Source of the DNA: JAICUF01 sp038250675
GTDB lineage: Bacteria; Gemmatimonadota; Gemmatimonadetes; Gemmatimonadales; GWC2-71-9
Assembly (NCBI GenBank): GCA_038250675.1
Contig: JBBSCB010000012.1
Span: forward strand, 1-64,000
Direction of reading: 5' to 3'
DNA length: 64,000 nt
This document shows positions 25,141 through 34,360 of the stretch, piece by piece. The translations under genes and the position numbers were made by a program. The notes under the pieces are model-generated. The model was not told the origin of the DNA. It made no database searches and worked only from the letters and a program-made list of their open reading frames with translations. The stretch's first letter is position 1. The number at the start of each line of letters is the position of its first letter.

Positions 25141-28100
25141 GTGACGCCTCATACGCCCGGTCAGCCCACCTGGCCGTCGCCCCGCCTTGAGCGGGCCCGT
25201 GATCTACGCGGCCGCCCGGCACTGGCTTATCCGCTGGCGGTTGTGCTGATCGTCGCCGCCACGCTCCTGCGCCAGTTCCTGAGCCGCTGGATCGGTCCGG
25301 TCGACCTGCCGTTCCTCACCCTGTTTCCCGCCCTCATCATTGCGGCCTGGCTGCTCGGTTCCGGGCCGACACTTCTGGCGCTGGTGCTGGGGCTCGCGAG
25401 CGCCGACTTCTTCTTTCTCGCACCAGTGGGCACCTTCTTCCAGTGGACGCCGGTATCGCTCGTCGGCCTCACCATGTTCGCGGTCGTTGGCGTGGGGCTC
25501 GCGGTCCTCGGCGATCGCGAGCACCGCGCCCGGCGAGCCGCCGAGCTCCAGGCGGACGAGAACATCCGGCTCCGCGACCTGGCCGAGGAAGCGGCCTCGC
25601 AGGCGGAAGAGGAAGCGTCGCGCGCCGAGGAAGAAGGGATGCGCGCCGAGGAGAATGCGGAGCAGGCTCGCGCACTGGTGGCGGAACGGGAGCAGGGCGC
25701 AGCCGCACTCCGCTTTCTGGGTGAGGCCAGCGCCGCCCTCGGTGGATCGCTCGAGTACGAGACCACGCTCGCGACGGTCGCGCGCCTCGCGATCCCCGCC
25801 CTGGCCGACTGGTGCGCCATCGACCTGGCGCAGCCCGACGGCACGCTGCGCCGAATCGCCATCACGCATGTCGACCCCGCACGAGAGGCCTGGGGCTGGG
25901 AGCTGGAGCGACGCTTTCCGCCCCAGCCGGGCGAAGGGGGCTCGTACGACGTGCTCCGCAACGGCCAGTCACGATACGTGCCGGACATCACACCCGACAT
26001 GCTCGACATGCCCGGCCGCGACCCGGAGTACCTCCGAATTCTTCGCGAGCTGGGACTCGTTTCCTATATCGGCGTGCCGCTGATCGCGCACGGCGCGGTG
26101 TTCGGCGTTCTGAGCTTCCTGATGTCCGAATCGGGCCGGCACTATACCTCCAGCGACCTGCGGCTCGCCGAGGTGCTGGGTGAGCGCGCCGCCGTGGCGG
26201 TGGACAACGCGCAGCGTCACCGGGAATCGGTCGAGAGCGTCAACATGCTGCAGGCAGTCCTCGCGGCATCACCGGTGGGGCAGGCCTTTGTGGACCAGGA
26301 GCTTCGCTATGTCCAGGTCAACCCGGCGCTGGCCGCGTTGCATGGCGTGCCGGTCGAGACGCATGCCGACCGCCGGATTCGTGATGTGCTCCCCGCGTGG
26401 GCCGAGGTGCTGGAGCCGCTGCACCGCCAGGTCTTCGAGACCGGCCAGCCGATCCTCGACCACGCGATCACCGTCGCGGCACCCAGTGGCGGCGACTACG
26501 AACTGATGGTGAGCTGCTTTCCGGTCCGGGACGCGGAAGGTGTCATCCGCTGGGTCGGCGTCACCAAGGCCGATGTCACCGAGCAGCGTGCCGGCGTGCG
26601 CGCGCTCAGGGCCAGCGAGGCCCGGCTCCGCCGCGTCGTGGAATCGCCGCTCATCGGCATCGGTTTCTATGATCACGATGGGCGGATCACCGGCGCCAAC
26701 GGCGCGTTGTGCGATCTCCTGGGGTATACGCCCCGGGAGATCGAGGCGGGAGCGCTCCGCTGGGACACGAATCTGACACCGCCGGAGTTTCGCGACCGGG
26801 ACGAGCGCGCCGCCCGGGAAATCCGGGAGACAGGCGCGAGCCGCGCGTACGAGAAGGAGATGCTGCGGAAGGACGGCTCGCGCGTACCGGTGCTGGTCGG
26901 CGGCAGCCGGCTCGACGAGGAGGGCAACGCCGGCGTGTTCTACGTGCTCGATCTCACCGAGCGCCGCCGGGTGGAGGAGCAGGCGCAGGCAGCGCAGCGG
27001 CTCGAGGCGGTCGGCCGGCTGGCCGGCGGCGTGGCACACGAGATCAACAACGCACTGCAGGGCGTGATCGGCTTCAATGGCTTCATCCTCAATCGCACCC
27101 GGCCCGGCGAGCCGCTCCGGGACGACGCCGAGAAGGTGCAACGCTCGGCGGAGCGGGCGGCGCGGATCACCCAGCAGCTGCTGGCCTACAGCCGCCGCCA
27201 GGTGCTCCAGCAGGTGGACCTCGACCTCACGCGGGTGGTGAACGACTTCTCGCCGATGCTGCGCCAGGCGCTTGGGCCCGATCGGGATTTGGTGGTGACC
27301 CACCCCCGCGGCGCCGCCATGGTGCACGCCGACCGCACCCAGTTGGAGCAGGTGCTGCTCAATCTCGCCCTCAACGCACGCGACGCCATGGTCGATGGCG
27401 GCCGGCTCACCATCGCGATCGAGCGGACTGCGGTGTCCCAGTTCCGGCCGTCTCAGCACGGCGGCGGACGGCTGGAGCCGGGCGACTACGTCCAGCTCAC
27501 CGTGACCGACGCCGGCATCGGCATGGATCCGGCCACGCGCGCGCGGGTCTTCGAACCGTTCTTCACCACCAAGCCGGTCGGCCACGGCACCGGGCTCGGG
27601 CTGTCGGTGGTGCATGGCATCGTCCGGCAGACCGGCGGCCATGTCTGGATCTACGGTGAGCCGGGTGAGGGCACGACGGTGAGCATCCTGCTCCCGGACG
27701 CCGGCGTCGCCGCGGCTGACCGCGAGGCGACGCTCGCCGACGCCCGCGCGAACGCCGTCTCGCCCGCCGGCGGCAGCGAGCGCATTCTCGTGGTGGACGA
27801 TGAGCCGGTCGTGCTGGGGTATCTGGCGGAGCTGCTGCGGAAGGCGGGATACGAGGTGCTCCAGGCGACCCACGGCGAGCAGGCGCTCGAGCTGTTTCGC
27901 GCGCGATCCGACGGAGCCGAGCCGGCGGCGCTCGTGATCACCGATCTCGTGATGCCGGGTATCGGAGGCCGCGCGCTGGGCGAGGCGCTGGCCGCGGTCG
28001 CGCCCGGGGTGCCGATCCTCTACTCCTCGGGGTACACCGGCGACGAAGTGGCCCGGCGCGGACTGATCGCGGAGGGCTCGGAGTTCATGCCGAAGCCGTT

Positions 28101-28164
28101 CCTGCCCGATGAACTGTTATTGCGAGTGCGGCAGATGCTGGACCGGCGCGGGGGCGACGAGTAG
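25141..28164 (+). CDS. Hybrid sensor histidine kinase (DUF4118 membrane domain, GAF, 2 PAS, kinase, receiver)
   Basis: A 1007-aa membrane kinase. Order: KdpD-like DUF4118 membrane bundle (about residues 25-125) containing four hydrophobic segments, an Ala/Glu-rich coiled coil (about 130-190), a GAF domain (about 195-360), two PAS domains (about 370-490 and 500-620), the dimerisation helix with phosphoacceptor His633 in 'GGVAHEINNALQG', the ATPase domain ('DAGIGMD', 'GTGLGLSVVHG') and a C-terminal receiver with Asp935 in 'VITDLVMPG' and the conserved Lys in 'FMPKPF'. The NN after HEI and the fused receiver place it with hybrid kinases that pass phosphate to a separate Hpt or act within a phosphorelay. 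It starts with GTG and has no cognate regulator gene next to it. Signal unknown; intracellular ligands via GAF/PAS are likely. Confidence 0.92.
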   Translation: MTPHTPGQPTWPSPRLERARDLRGRPALAYPLAVVLIVAATLLRQFLSRWIGPVDLPFLTLFPALIIAAWLLGSGPTLLALVLGLASADFFFLAPVGTFFQWTPVSLVGLTMFAVVGVGLAVLGDREHRARRAAELQADENIRLRDLAEEAASQAEEEASRAEEEGMRAEENAEQARALVAEREQGAAALRFLGEASAALGGSLEYETTLATVARLAIPALADWCAIDLAQPDGTLRRIAITHVDPAREAWGWELERRFPPQPGEGGSYDVLRNGQSRYVPDITPDMLDMPGRDPEYLRILRELGLVSYIGVPLIAHGAVFGVLSFLMSESGRHYTSSDLRLAEVLGERAAVAVDNAQRHRESVESVNMLQAVLAASPVGQAFVDQELRYVQVNPALAALHGVPVETHADRRIRDVLPAWAEVLEPLHRQVFETGQPILDHAITVAAPSGGDYELMVSCFPVRDAEGVIRWVGVTKADVTEQRAGVRALRASEARLRRVVESPLIGIGFYDHDGRITGANGALCDLLGYTPREIEAGALRWDTNLTPPEFRDRDERAAREIRETGASRAYEKEMLRKDGSRVPVLVGGSRLDEEGNAGVFYVLDLTERRRVEEQAQAAQRLEAVGRLAGGVAHEINNALQGVIGFNGFILNRTRPGEPLRDDAEKVQRSAERAARITQQLLAYSRRQVLQQVDLDLTRVVNDFSPMLRQALGPDRDLVVTHPRGAAMVHADRTQLEQVLLNLALNARDAMVDGGRLTIAIERTAVSQFRPSQHGGGRLEPGDYVQLTVTDAGIGMDPATRARVFEPFFTTKPVGHGTGLGLSVVHGIVRQTGGHVWIYGEPGEGTTVSILLPDAGVAAADREATLADARANAVSPAGGSERILVVDDEPVVLGYLAELLRKAGYEVLQATHGEQALELFRARSDGAEPAALVITDLVMPGIGGRALGEALAAVAPGVPILYSSGYTGDEVARRGLIAEGSEFMPKPFLPDELLLRVRQMLDRRGGDE

Positions 28165-28272
28165 CCAAGACTGATCTCGCCGCACCGGGGCAACTTGCCT
28201 CGCCATGGCGAACGGCGTGGACACGATCCAGGAGGCCACCTTTGGCGCGGCTGCGGGAACAGTCGGGCTGAT

Positions 28273-29442
28273 TCAGCTGCCCGGCACAATCTCGGGCGAG
28301 GCCGCGTCGCTGTGGCCTTGTCCCAACTGGCCCTCGGTACCGCGTCCCCAGCAGTACAGTGATCCGTCGGTCGAGGTGCCGCAGTAGTTGCTGCCGCCGC
28401 CAACGATTGAAGCGAATCGCAGCGTGCCGGTGATTTGCGTCGGCTCGTCGTAACGGCCATGGAATGTGGGATCACCGCTTGCCAGCTCGCTCGCCACGTC
28501 CGCCCCCCAGCACAGGACCCGCCCCTGAGTGTCGAGCCCGCATGCCGAGAAGCGCGCAGCGCGAATCGCAGTGAAGTGATGCGCGCCGTTCACCGGCACC
28601 GGGTGATCGGCCTCGAGTATGGCCGGCCCGGCACCGACGGCGTCGATTCCCCAGCAGTACGCGACATCATCGCGCCCGATGCCGCAGGTGTGATATCCGC
28701 CAGCACTGAGTGATGCAAAGCGCAGTGCACCTCCGAATGACTGCGTGTCCGGCAGAAAAGCGGCATTATTGTGCTGGCCCGCGACCGGCAGCCCGTTGTA
28801 CCCCCAGCAGACGGCACGCCCGCCAAGGTCGATGCCGCAAACGTGGGCATACCCCGTGGTGATGCTGGTGAACGAAACTCCGGCCGCGGCCCGGATCGGT
28901 GTGGGCGAGCAGCGAATGCCGCCGCAGGTCGTATCTTCGCGGCTGCCGAGCTGGCCCTGATCGTTCAGTCCCCAGCAATAGGCGCCGCCATCGGTCGCGA
29001 TGCCGCAGGTGAAGTTCCGGCTGGCGGCGAGTGAGCGGAAGCGGATCGCGGTGTTGACCGCGACCGGGCTCGCGCGGCACGTCGCGGCGCCGCACACCGC
29101 GCCGGCCTGGTCACCGGTGCCGAGCTCTCCGTAGCCATTCGAGCCCCAGCACCAGGCCGTGCCATCGGCGTCCAGCGCGCAGGTATGTGTGGTGCCGGCG
29201 GCCAGCGATGTGAACGCCGCGCCGGACGTCAGGGCGGTGGGTGGCGCATCGGCCGGCGTAGTTCCGATGCCAAGCTGCCCCTCCGCCCCGCGGCCCCAGC
29301 AGCGGGTACCGGCAGCGGTGATCTGGCAGCTATGCGTGGGGCCGATGGCGAGCGCGGCCGCACCGGCGCCGCCGGATGGACCGGTGGAATCGCCGCACGC
29401 GGCGCCAAGGCAGGCGATGACGCAGAAGATTGAATTGCGCAT
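28273..29442 (-). CDS. RCC1-repeat lipoprotein
   Basis: A 389-aa surface lipoprotein. 'MRNSIFCVIACLGAACGDS' is a lipoprotein signal with the lipid-accepting Cys at about residue 16. The mature part is made of about seven RCC1-type blades, each with a 'HTCxx...G...CWG..xxGQLG' pattern ('THSCQITAAGTRCWGRGAEG', 'HVCGIDLGGRAVCWG', 'GSLYCWGRGTEGQLGQG'). The paired Cys of each blade probably form disulfides, which agrees with export. Such propellers are widespread in Gemmatimonadota and Myxococcota; the ligand is unknown. The ATG at 29440-29442 was chosen because it begins the signal peptide; the longer frame is Arg-rich. Confidence 0.85.
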   Translation of the reverse strand: MRNSIFCVIACLGAACGDSTGPSGGAGAAALAIGPTHSCQITAAGTRCWGRGAEGQLGIGTTPADAPPTALTSGAAFTSLAAGTTHTCALDADGTAWCWGSNGYGELGTGDQAGAVCGAATCRASPVAVNTAIRFRSLAASRNFTCGIATDGGAYCWGLNDQGQLGSREDTTCGGIRCSPTPIRAAAGVSFTSITTGYAHVCGIDLGGRAVCWGYNGLPVAGQHNNAAFLPDTQSFGGALRFASLSAGGYHTCGIGRDDVAYCWGIDAVGAGPAILEADHPVPVNGAHHFTAIRAARFSACGLDTQGRVLCWGADVASELASGDPTFHGRYDEPTQITGTLRFASIVGGGSNYCGTSTDGSLYCWGRGTEGQLGQGHSDAASPEIVPGS

Positions 29443-29498
29443 GCCGGGTGAGACGAGCGGGCGGCATCGGCTCGCACACGTGGGCTCGCTCCCGCGCG

Positions 29499-29656
29499 CT
29501 ATCCCTCGCTGAGCCCCGCACTCACCCGGAACGTGTGCCCGTCCGGGTGCCTCAGGTGAAACTCGCGCACATTCCACGGCTCGGGGCCGCCGCGTGATCC
29601 CTGCGCGCCGAGGCACAGCAAGATCTCGACGGCGCCACTGCCCACCGCGCCGAACG
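29499..29656 (-). pseudogene. Collapsed remnant of a VOC (glyoxalase/bleomycin-resistance-like) gene
   Basis: An open frame that directly follows the stop of the upstream leftward gene reads 'SGAVEILLCLGAQGSRG' and, a few residues later, 'EPWNVREFHLRHPDGHTFRV', ending at TAG (29499-29501). These are the middle and C-terminal signatures of VOC-fold proteins, but the intervening 30-40 residues and the whole N-terminal half are missing and no start codon is evident. Confidence 0.5.
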
Positions 29657-30661
29657 TCAGAAGTGCGGCCTCTTGATGAGGCCCTTGATCTTGTTCTTGG
29701 CGCCCTGCTCGGCCTCGTTCTGCTTTTCCTTGAGCGCTTCCTTCACCGCATCGGCCACAACGCGGTTGGTCGCCGCCTTCATTTCCTTGCCCAGGTCGAA
29801 GTTCTTGAGCGCCTCGCAGGCCTGCTTGGCCTGCGCCTTCTCCTCCGGAGTGAGCTGGCGGGTCGACGCGGGGGAGGCCGCCGTGCCCTCGGGCTGCGCA
29901 GACGCCATCTTCGCCTTCGCGGCGGCCAGCGAGTCGGCCAGCTCCTGGCTCGCGAGATAGGTGACATAGCCGTGGGCCACCGAGTCGACGTCCGCCACCA
30001 TCGTGTTCTGGAATGTCACCCCTGCCGGCGGCGAAAACGCCGAGGCCGGCGGCTCACCCTTCCGGACGGCGGTGGCGGTCTGCTCGTAGTTGACGCAGAG
30101 GAGGCTGCCGCTGACGTGCAGCGGAACACCGGGCGTTCCCTGCATCGAGCAGATGGTAAACGTACCGAACGTCCGCTCGTCGCACTTCTCGCCGGCGTAG
30201 GTCCGGGTCTCACCCTTCTGGCCGGCCATGAGGGTCCCGGTGCCAAACGCGCGTGAGATCATTTGGGACATCTCCTGCATGTTCTGATGCAGCCGCTGTT
30301 TGCCCGCGCCATCCAGCCCATCGTACGCCTTCGCCATGGCGGGCAGCATGTTTGGCATCCGGGTGCCGGTCTTCTTGGTGAGGTCGGCGGTGTACATCGA
30401 GTCCGGCGTCATCAGCGTCCAGGTGTCGTGCGTGGACGTCTTGCCGAAGAACTTGCCGGTGGTCGTCTCATGACTGGCCACCCGGTCGCCGGCGATGCTG
30501 CGCTGGCCGGTGCCGGTCAGATCGCCGGCATAGGTGTAGTCCACCTGGATGGCGGACACCTTGTTTTTGGGCAGTTTGAACGGATTGGCCTGCGCGACGA
30601 GCGGCGACGCGACGAGGAGGAGCCCGGTCGCGAACGCTGCGGTGGTGATGCTGCGGTCCAT
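29657..30661 (-). CDS. Secreted protein of unknown function
   Basis: A 334-aa protein with a clear signal peptide ('AAFATGLLLVASPLVAQA'). The first half is a strand-rich domain ('VSAIQVDYTYAGDLTGTGQR', 'HDTWTLMTPDSMYTADLTKK') resembling the DUF4412 style of periplasmic proteins that follow a reporter-like substrate. It contains two or three Cys that may pair ('EKCDERTFGTFTICS'). The C-terminal third is helical, Lys/Ala/Glu-rich and ends with several basic residues. The start is the ATG at 30659-30661 directly before the signal; the upstream extension is unlikely. It is divergent from the kinase gene at 30803; the gap holds a CGGCGGC/GCCGCCG hairpin (30729-30746). Confidence 0.65.
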   Translation of the reverse strand: MDRSITTAAFATGLLLVASPLVAQANPFKLPKNKVSAIQVDYTYAGDLTGTGQRSIAGDRVASHETTTGKFFGKTSTHDTWTLMTPDSMYTADLTKKTGTRMPNMLPAMAKAYDGLDGAGKQRLHQNMQEMSQMISRAFGTGTLMAGQKGETRTYAGEKCDERTFGTFTICSMQGTPGVPLHVSGSLLCVNYEQTATAVRKGEPPASAFSPPAGVTFQNTMVADVDSVAHGYVTYLASQELADSLAAAKAKMASAQPEGTAASPASTRQLTPEEKAQAKQACEALKNFDLGKEMKAATNRVVADAVKEALKEKQNEAEQGAKNKIKGLIKRPHF

Positions 30662-30802
30662 GGGGAGCCTCGGAGAGGGATGGGACGAGGCTAACATGCG
30701 CGCTGGTTCCGGGGTGCGCAAGCGGCGGCGGCGGCTTTCGCCGCCGGGCTCGCCGCCGTAGGTTCCCCATCACCACTCCGCACCTCACCCTGCCGCATCG
30801 GA

Positions 30803-33433
30803 ATGCCTGTGGCCGATCGCCTGGCCGAGCTTCGTGCCGGCCTTTCGACAACCTATGTCATCGACCGCGAGCTCGGCCGGGGCGGCATGGCGACCGTCTA
30901 CCTCGCGCGCGACCTGCGTCACGACCGGCCGGTGGCGCTCAAGGTGCTCCACCCCGAGCTGGCCACCGCACTCGGCGGCGAACGGTTCCAGCGCGAGATC
31001 CGGCTTGCAGCCCGCTTCCAGCACCCGCATATCCTGACGGTCCACGATTCGGGCGAGACCGCGGGCCAGCTCTGGTTCACCATGCCGTATGTGGATGGCG
31101 AGTCGCTCCGCGAGCGGCTCAACCGTGAGCGGCAGCTCCCGGTGGCCGATGCGCTTCATATTGCGGGCGAGGTGGCGGACGCGCTCGACTACGCGCACCG
31201 GCAGGGCGTGGTGCATCGCGACATCAAGCCCGAAAACATCCTCCTGAGCGGCGCGCACGCGCTGGTGGCCGACTTCGGGATCGCGCGGGCACTGGCCGCG
31301 GTGGACGAGGAGCGCCTCACCGGCACCGGCATCGCGGTCGGCACCGCGGCGTATATGAGCCCGGAGCAGGCAGCCGGCGACCGCGCGCTCGACGGGCGGA
31401 CCGATATCTACAGTCTGGCAACGGTCCTCTACGAGATGCTGGCGGGGCAGACGCCGTTCGCGGCGGCGACACCGCAGCAGTCCATCGGGCGCCGTTTCGT
31501 CGAGACGCCGCGGCCGCTCACCGAAACCCGCGAGTCGGTGTCGCCGGCGGTGGCGGACGCGGTGCACCGGGCGCTGGCCCGGACGCCGGCCGACCGGTTT
31601 GCCACCGCGGCCGAGTTTGCCCAGGCGTTTGGTGCCGGCGCGACGGCGACTCCCGCGCTCCCGGCGGCGGGCGCCCATGGCCGGCCGCCGGCACCTCGGC
31701 GCCTGCGGACGATCCTGATGGTCGCGGGACTCGCCGTGCTTATCGCGTTCGTGGTGCTGTTCGCCTGGCGCCGCTCGCGCACGGGCGTCACATCCAGCGG
31801 CCCGCACCTGCTCGCGGTGCTTCCCTTCGAGAACATCGGTGCGCCTGACGACCAGTATTTCACCGATGGCGTCACCGACGCCGTCCGCGGCAAGCTCACC
31901 GGTGTGCCCGGACTCCGCGTCACGGCCTCGGCCAGCTCGAACGGATACCGCGGCAGCACCAAACCGCTGCGTGAGATTGCCCACGAGCTGGGCGTCACCT
32001 ATCTGCTGGTGGGCAAGGTCCGCTGGGCGCGGCAACCTGACGGCACCAGCCGGGTGCAGGTCAGCCCCGAGCTGATCGAGGCGGGCACCGCTGCTTCGCT
32101 CTGGCAGCAGCCGTTCGACGCGACGCTCACCGACGTGTTCGAGGTGCAGTCCAGAATCGCGGGGGAGGTGGCCGGCGCGCTCGATCTGGCGCTGGGTGAC
32201 AGCGCCCGGCAACAGCTCGCTCATCGGCCCACCGGCAACCTGGCCGCCTACGACGCCTACCTGCGCGGGGAACAGGCCTCGAACGGCGGCGCCGCCGGCG
32301 ACCCCGCCTCGGTGAGCCGCGCGGCCGGCTACTACGAACAGGCAACGGCACTCGACCCCGGCTTCGCACTGGCGTGGGCACGACTCTCGGAGATGCACTC
32401 GTGGCTGTATGGCATCTTTGACCCCAAGGCGACGAGCCGCACCATGGCACAGCATGCCGCGGAGCGCGCCGTCGCGCTCGCGCCGGACGCCGCCGAAGGG
32501 CACGCGGCGACGGCGCTCTACTACCAGCTTGTCGTAAAGGATCCAGTGCGGGCGGCGGCCGCCGCCGCGACCGGACTGCGGCTCGCGCCGGAGGACGCGG
32601 CGCTGCTTACCGCGGACGCCTCCATTGAGGCCAGTCTCGGACAGTGGGATTCGGCGGTGGTTCACCTGCGGAGTGCGGCCGCACTTGACCCGCGCTCGCC
32701 GCTGATCGCGCACCGGCTGGGCACGACGCTCCGGTGGATGCGGCGCTTTCCGGAGGCCGAGGCGGTGCTGGATCGAGGCCTGGAGCTGGCGCCGACCGAT
32801 CTCATCATGCGGGTCGAGCGGATGATGGTCGAGCTCGGGCGGGGCGATTTGCCGGCGGCGCGGGCCATCCTCGGGCAGGTACCGCGCGAGGTAGATCCCA
32901 CGGCGGTGGTAGCGTTCGTGGCGACCTGGTCGGATCTCTACTGGGTGCTCGACGAGGAGCAGCAGCAACTCCTGCTGCGGCTCCGGCCCAGTGCCTTCGA
33001 GAACGATGCGAACTGGGCCATCGTGCTGGCCCAGACGTACCATCTGCGCGGCGACTCGGCGCGAACCCGGATCTACGCCGATTCCGCCCGGATCGCCTTT
33101 ACCCGCCTGGCAGCGGTCGCACCACAGGACGCGCAGCAGCACCTCTTCCTCGGGCTGGCGCTGGCCATGCTCCACCGCAACGCCGAGGCGATCGCGGAAG
33201 GGGAACGCGGCGCGGCGCTGCTGCCGATCTCACGTGATGCGAACTACGGTGCCTACATGCAGCACCAGCTGGTGCGCATCTACGTCCTCACCGGCAACAC
33301 GAATGCGGCGCTGGACCGCCTCGAACCGCTGCTCCGGGTGCCGTATGACCTCACGCCGGCGTGGCTCCGGATCGACCCGCGATTCGACCCGCTCCGTGGA
33401 ATCCCGCGGTTCGAGGCGCTTGTGGGGCGATAG
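30803..33433 (+). CDS. Ser/Thr protein kinase with TolB-like and TPR sensor domains
   Basis: An 876-aa membrane kinase and the only rightward kinase in the window. The kinase domain (about residues 18-275) has the Gly loop 'GRGGMATVYLA', ATP-binding Lys47, catalytic Asp140 in 'HRDIKPEN', DFG and 'YMSPEQ'. One membrane helix follows at about 307-325. The outer part starts with the TolB/FlgO-like module 'LLAVLPFENIGAPDDQYFTD' and 'GVTYLLVGKVRWA', then TPR units to the end ('AVALAPDAAEGHAATALYYQ', 'YVLTGNTNAALDRLEPLL'). All catalytic residues are present, so it should be active. The downstream DNA starts the palindromic repeat field at once. Partner unknown; TPRs suggest protein-protein sensing in the periplasm. 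Confidence 0.93.
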   Translation: MPVADRLAELRAGLSTTYVIDRELGRGGMATVYLARDLRHDRPVALKVLHPELATALGGERFQREIRLAARFQHPHILTVHDSGETAGQLWFTMPYVDGESLRERLNRERQLPVADALHIAGEVADALDYAHRQGVVHRDIKPENILLSGAHALVADFGIARALAAVDEERLTGTGIAVGTAAYMSPEQAAGDRALDGRTDIYSLATVLYEMLAGQTPFAAATPQQSIGRRFVETPRPLTETRESVSPAVADAVHRALARTPADRFATAAEFAQAFGAGATATPALPAAGAHGRPPAPRRLRTILMVAGLAVLIAFVVLFAWRRSRTGVTSSGPHLLAVLPFENIGAPDDQYFTDGVTDAVRGKLTGVPGLRVTASASSNGYRGSTKPLREIAHELGVTYLLVGKVRWARQPDGTSRVQVSPELIEAGTAASLWQQPFDATLTDVFEVQSRIAGEVAGALDLALGDSARQQLAHRPTGNLAAYDAYLRGEQASNGGAAGDPASVSRAAGYYEQATALDPGFALAWARLSEMHSWLYGIFDPKATSRTMAQHAAERAVALAPDAAEGHAATALYYQLVVKDPVRAAAAAATGLRLAPEDAALLTADASIEASLGQWDSAVVHLRSAAALDPRSPLIAHRLGTTLRWMRRFPEAEAVLDRGLELAPTDLIMRVERMMVELGRGDLPAARAILGQVPREVDPTAVVAFVATWSDLYWVLDEEQQQLLLRLRPSAFENDANWAIVLAQTYHLRGDSARTRIYADSARIAFTRLAAVAPQDAQQHLFLGLALAMLHRNAEAIAEGERGAALLPISRDANYGAYMQHQLVRIYVLTGNTNAALDRLEPLLRVPYDLTPAWLRIDPRFDPLRGIPRFEALVGR

Positions 33434-33461
33434 TAAGGACAGTTGGGGTCGTGTCGAGATC

Positions 33462-33650
33462 GGTGCGTCAGCTGGGCTCTGGCCCCTTCGCTTCGCTCAG
33501 GGTGACATTCGGGGTCGCGTTGGGATTGGTGCGTTAACCGCGGCTCTGGCCACTTCGCTTTGCTCGGGGCGACATCCGGAATGGCGTTGGAACTGGTGTG
33601 TCAACTGCGGCTCTGGTCCCCTCGCTTTGCTCGGGGCGACGTTCGAGTGT
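33462..33650 (+). repeat. Three imperfect tandem 66-67-bp units, each carrying one palindromic repeat
   Basis: Units begin at 33462, 33528 and 33595 and share GGTGCGT...GGCTCTGG followed by the 26-bp repeat core (33481-33506, 33548-33573, 33615-33640; TTCGCTT-GCTC-GGG-GAC type). The third is cut short. The repeat cores can form a small CCCT...AGGG hairpin. There is no gene in 33434-33722. Confidence 0.75.
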
Positions 33651-33721
33651 AGGTGAGCTCCGGTGTCGCTGGATCGGCATCGATCGAGGCCCAGACCTCG
33701 GAGCGACGGATGGACCCAGAT

Positions 33722-34181
33722 GTCACCCTGAGCGCAGCGAGGGGGCCGAGCCACCGCCGATGCCGAGTTCCAGACTCAGGTCCCGCCATTCCGGATTCGC
33801 CCCGTCCACCAGTCTCAGCTTGCGCCCGCGCCGATACCCCTTGAGGTGCTTCTCGCGCGTGATCGCCGCAGCCGCGTTCGGCGCGACTTCGACATAGACC
33901 AACCGGTCGACCCTTCGCGCCGACGCATAACCGGGTGTCGCGCCCGTGCGATGCTGCTGGAGTCGGACCGCAAGCCGGCTGGTCACGCCAACGTACAGTT
34001 GCCGCGATTCGTTGGACAGGATGTAGACGACGAATGTCTTGGGCACGCTCCAGACTCGCGTGGTGTGCGACGAGCGCTGGATCGGATTGTTGCGCGCCGG
34101 GTGAGAATTGTGCGGGCGGCGCGTGGCGCCGGCCCCGATTGTGGGGCGTGGGTCCGGCCCCCTCGCTTCGCTCAGGGTGAC
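33722..34181 (-). mobile_element. 460-bp unit: GIY-YIG nuclease gene between near-perfect 26-bp inverted repeats
   Basis: The left end (33722-33747, starting GTCACCCTGAGCG) and the right end (34156-34181, ending CGCTCAGGGTGAC) are inverted copies of each other with 25 of 26 matches. Both belong to the local palindromic repeat family. The only gene inside is the solo GIY-YIG nuclease, whose stop codon lies within the left end. No transposase and no clear target-site duplication are visible. Whether the unit moves is inference from this arrangement. Confidence 0.5.
33723..34046 (-). CDS. Solo GIY-YIG endonuclease
   Basis: A 107-aa single-domain nuclease of the small UPF0213/YhbQ-like group. 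Motifs in order: 'FVVYILSNESRQLYVGVTS' (GIY and YIG strands), the conserved Arg in 'RLAVRLQQHRTG', 'RLVYVEVAPNAAAAITREKH' with the catalytic Glu in 'TREKHLK', and the family ending 'NPEWRDLS'. It starts at GTG (34044-34046); longer upstream frames are shadow sequence. The last residues, 'APSLRSG', and the stop are encoded by the palindromic repeat itself, so the gene and repeat are physically fused. Members of this group have been linked to DNA repair or structure-specific cleavage. Here the inverted-repeat bracket suggests a role in moving or processing the repeats, which is inference. Confidence 0.85.
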   Translation of the reverse strand: MPKTFVVYILSNESRQLYVGVTSRLAVRLQQHRTGATPGYASARRVDRLVYVEVAPNAAAAITREKHLKGYRRGRKLRLVDGANPEWRDLSLELGIGGGSAPSLRSG

Positions 34182-34218
34182 GGGCGGTGAATCGAGACCG
34201 GTGCGGCGGGGTGGGTTT

Positions 34219-34360
34219 GGCCCCCTCGCTGCGCTCAGGGTGACCTCCTGGTGCAGGTGACGTCCAGTGTCCCCGACGTCTCTGGATCGGCATCGATCAG
34301 GCCCCGCGCATCGGAGCGACGGATAGACCCAAATGTCACCCTGAGCGCAGCGAGGGGGCC
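34219..34360. repeat. Forward and inverted palindromic repeats right of the nuclease unit
   Basis: A forward core lies at 34219-34244 and an inverted core at 34335-34360. The 55-60 bases before the inverted core (34277-34334, with GGATCGGCATCGATC and GAGCGACGGATAGACCC) closely repeat those before the left end of the nuclease unit (33668-33721), so flank plus repeat has been duplicated. No gene lies in 34182-34381. Confidence 0.75.

Noticed and set aside
30729..30746. GC hairpin considered as an intrinsic terminator
   Set aside because: It lies between two divergent genes and has no T-run, so there is no transcript to end there.
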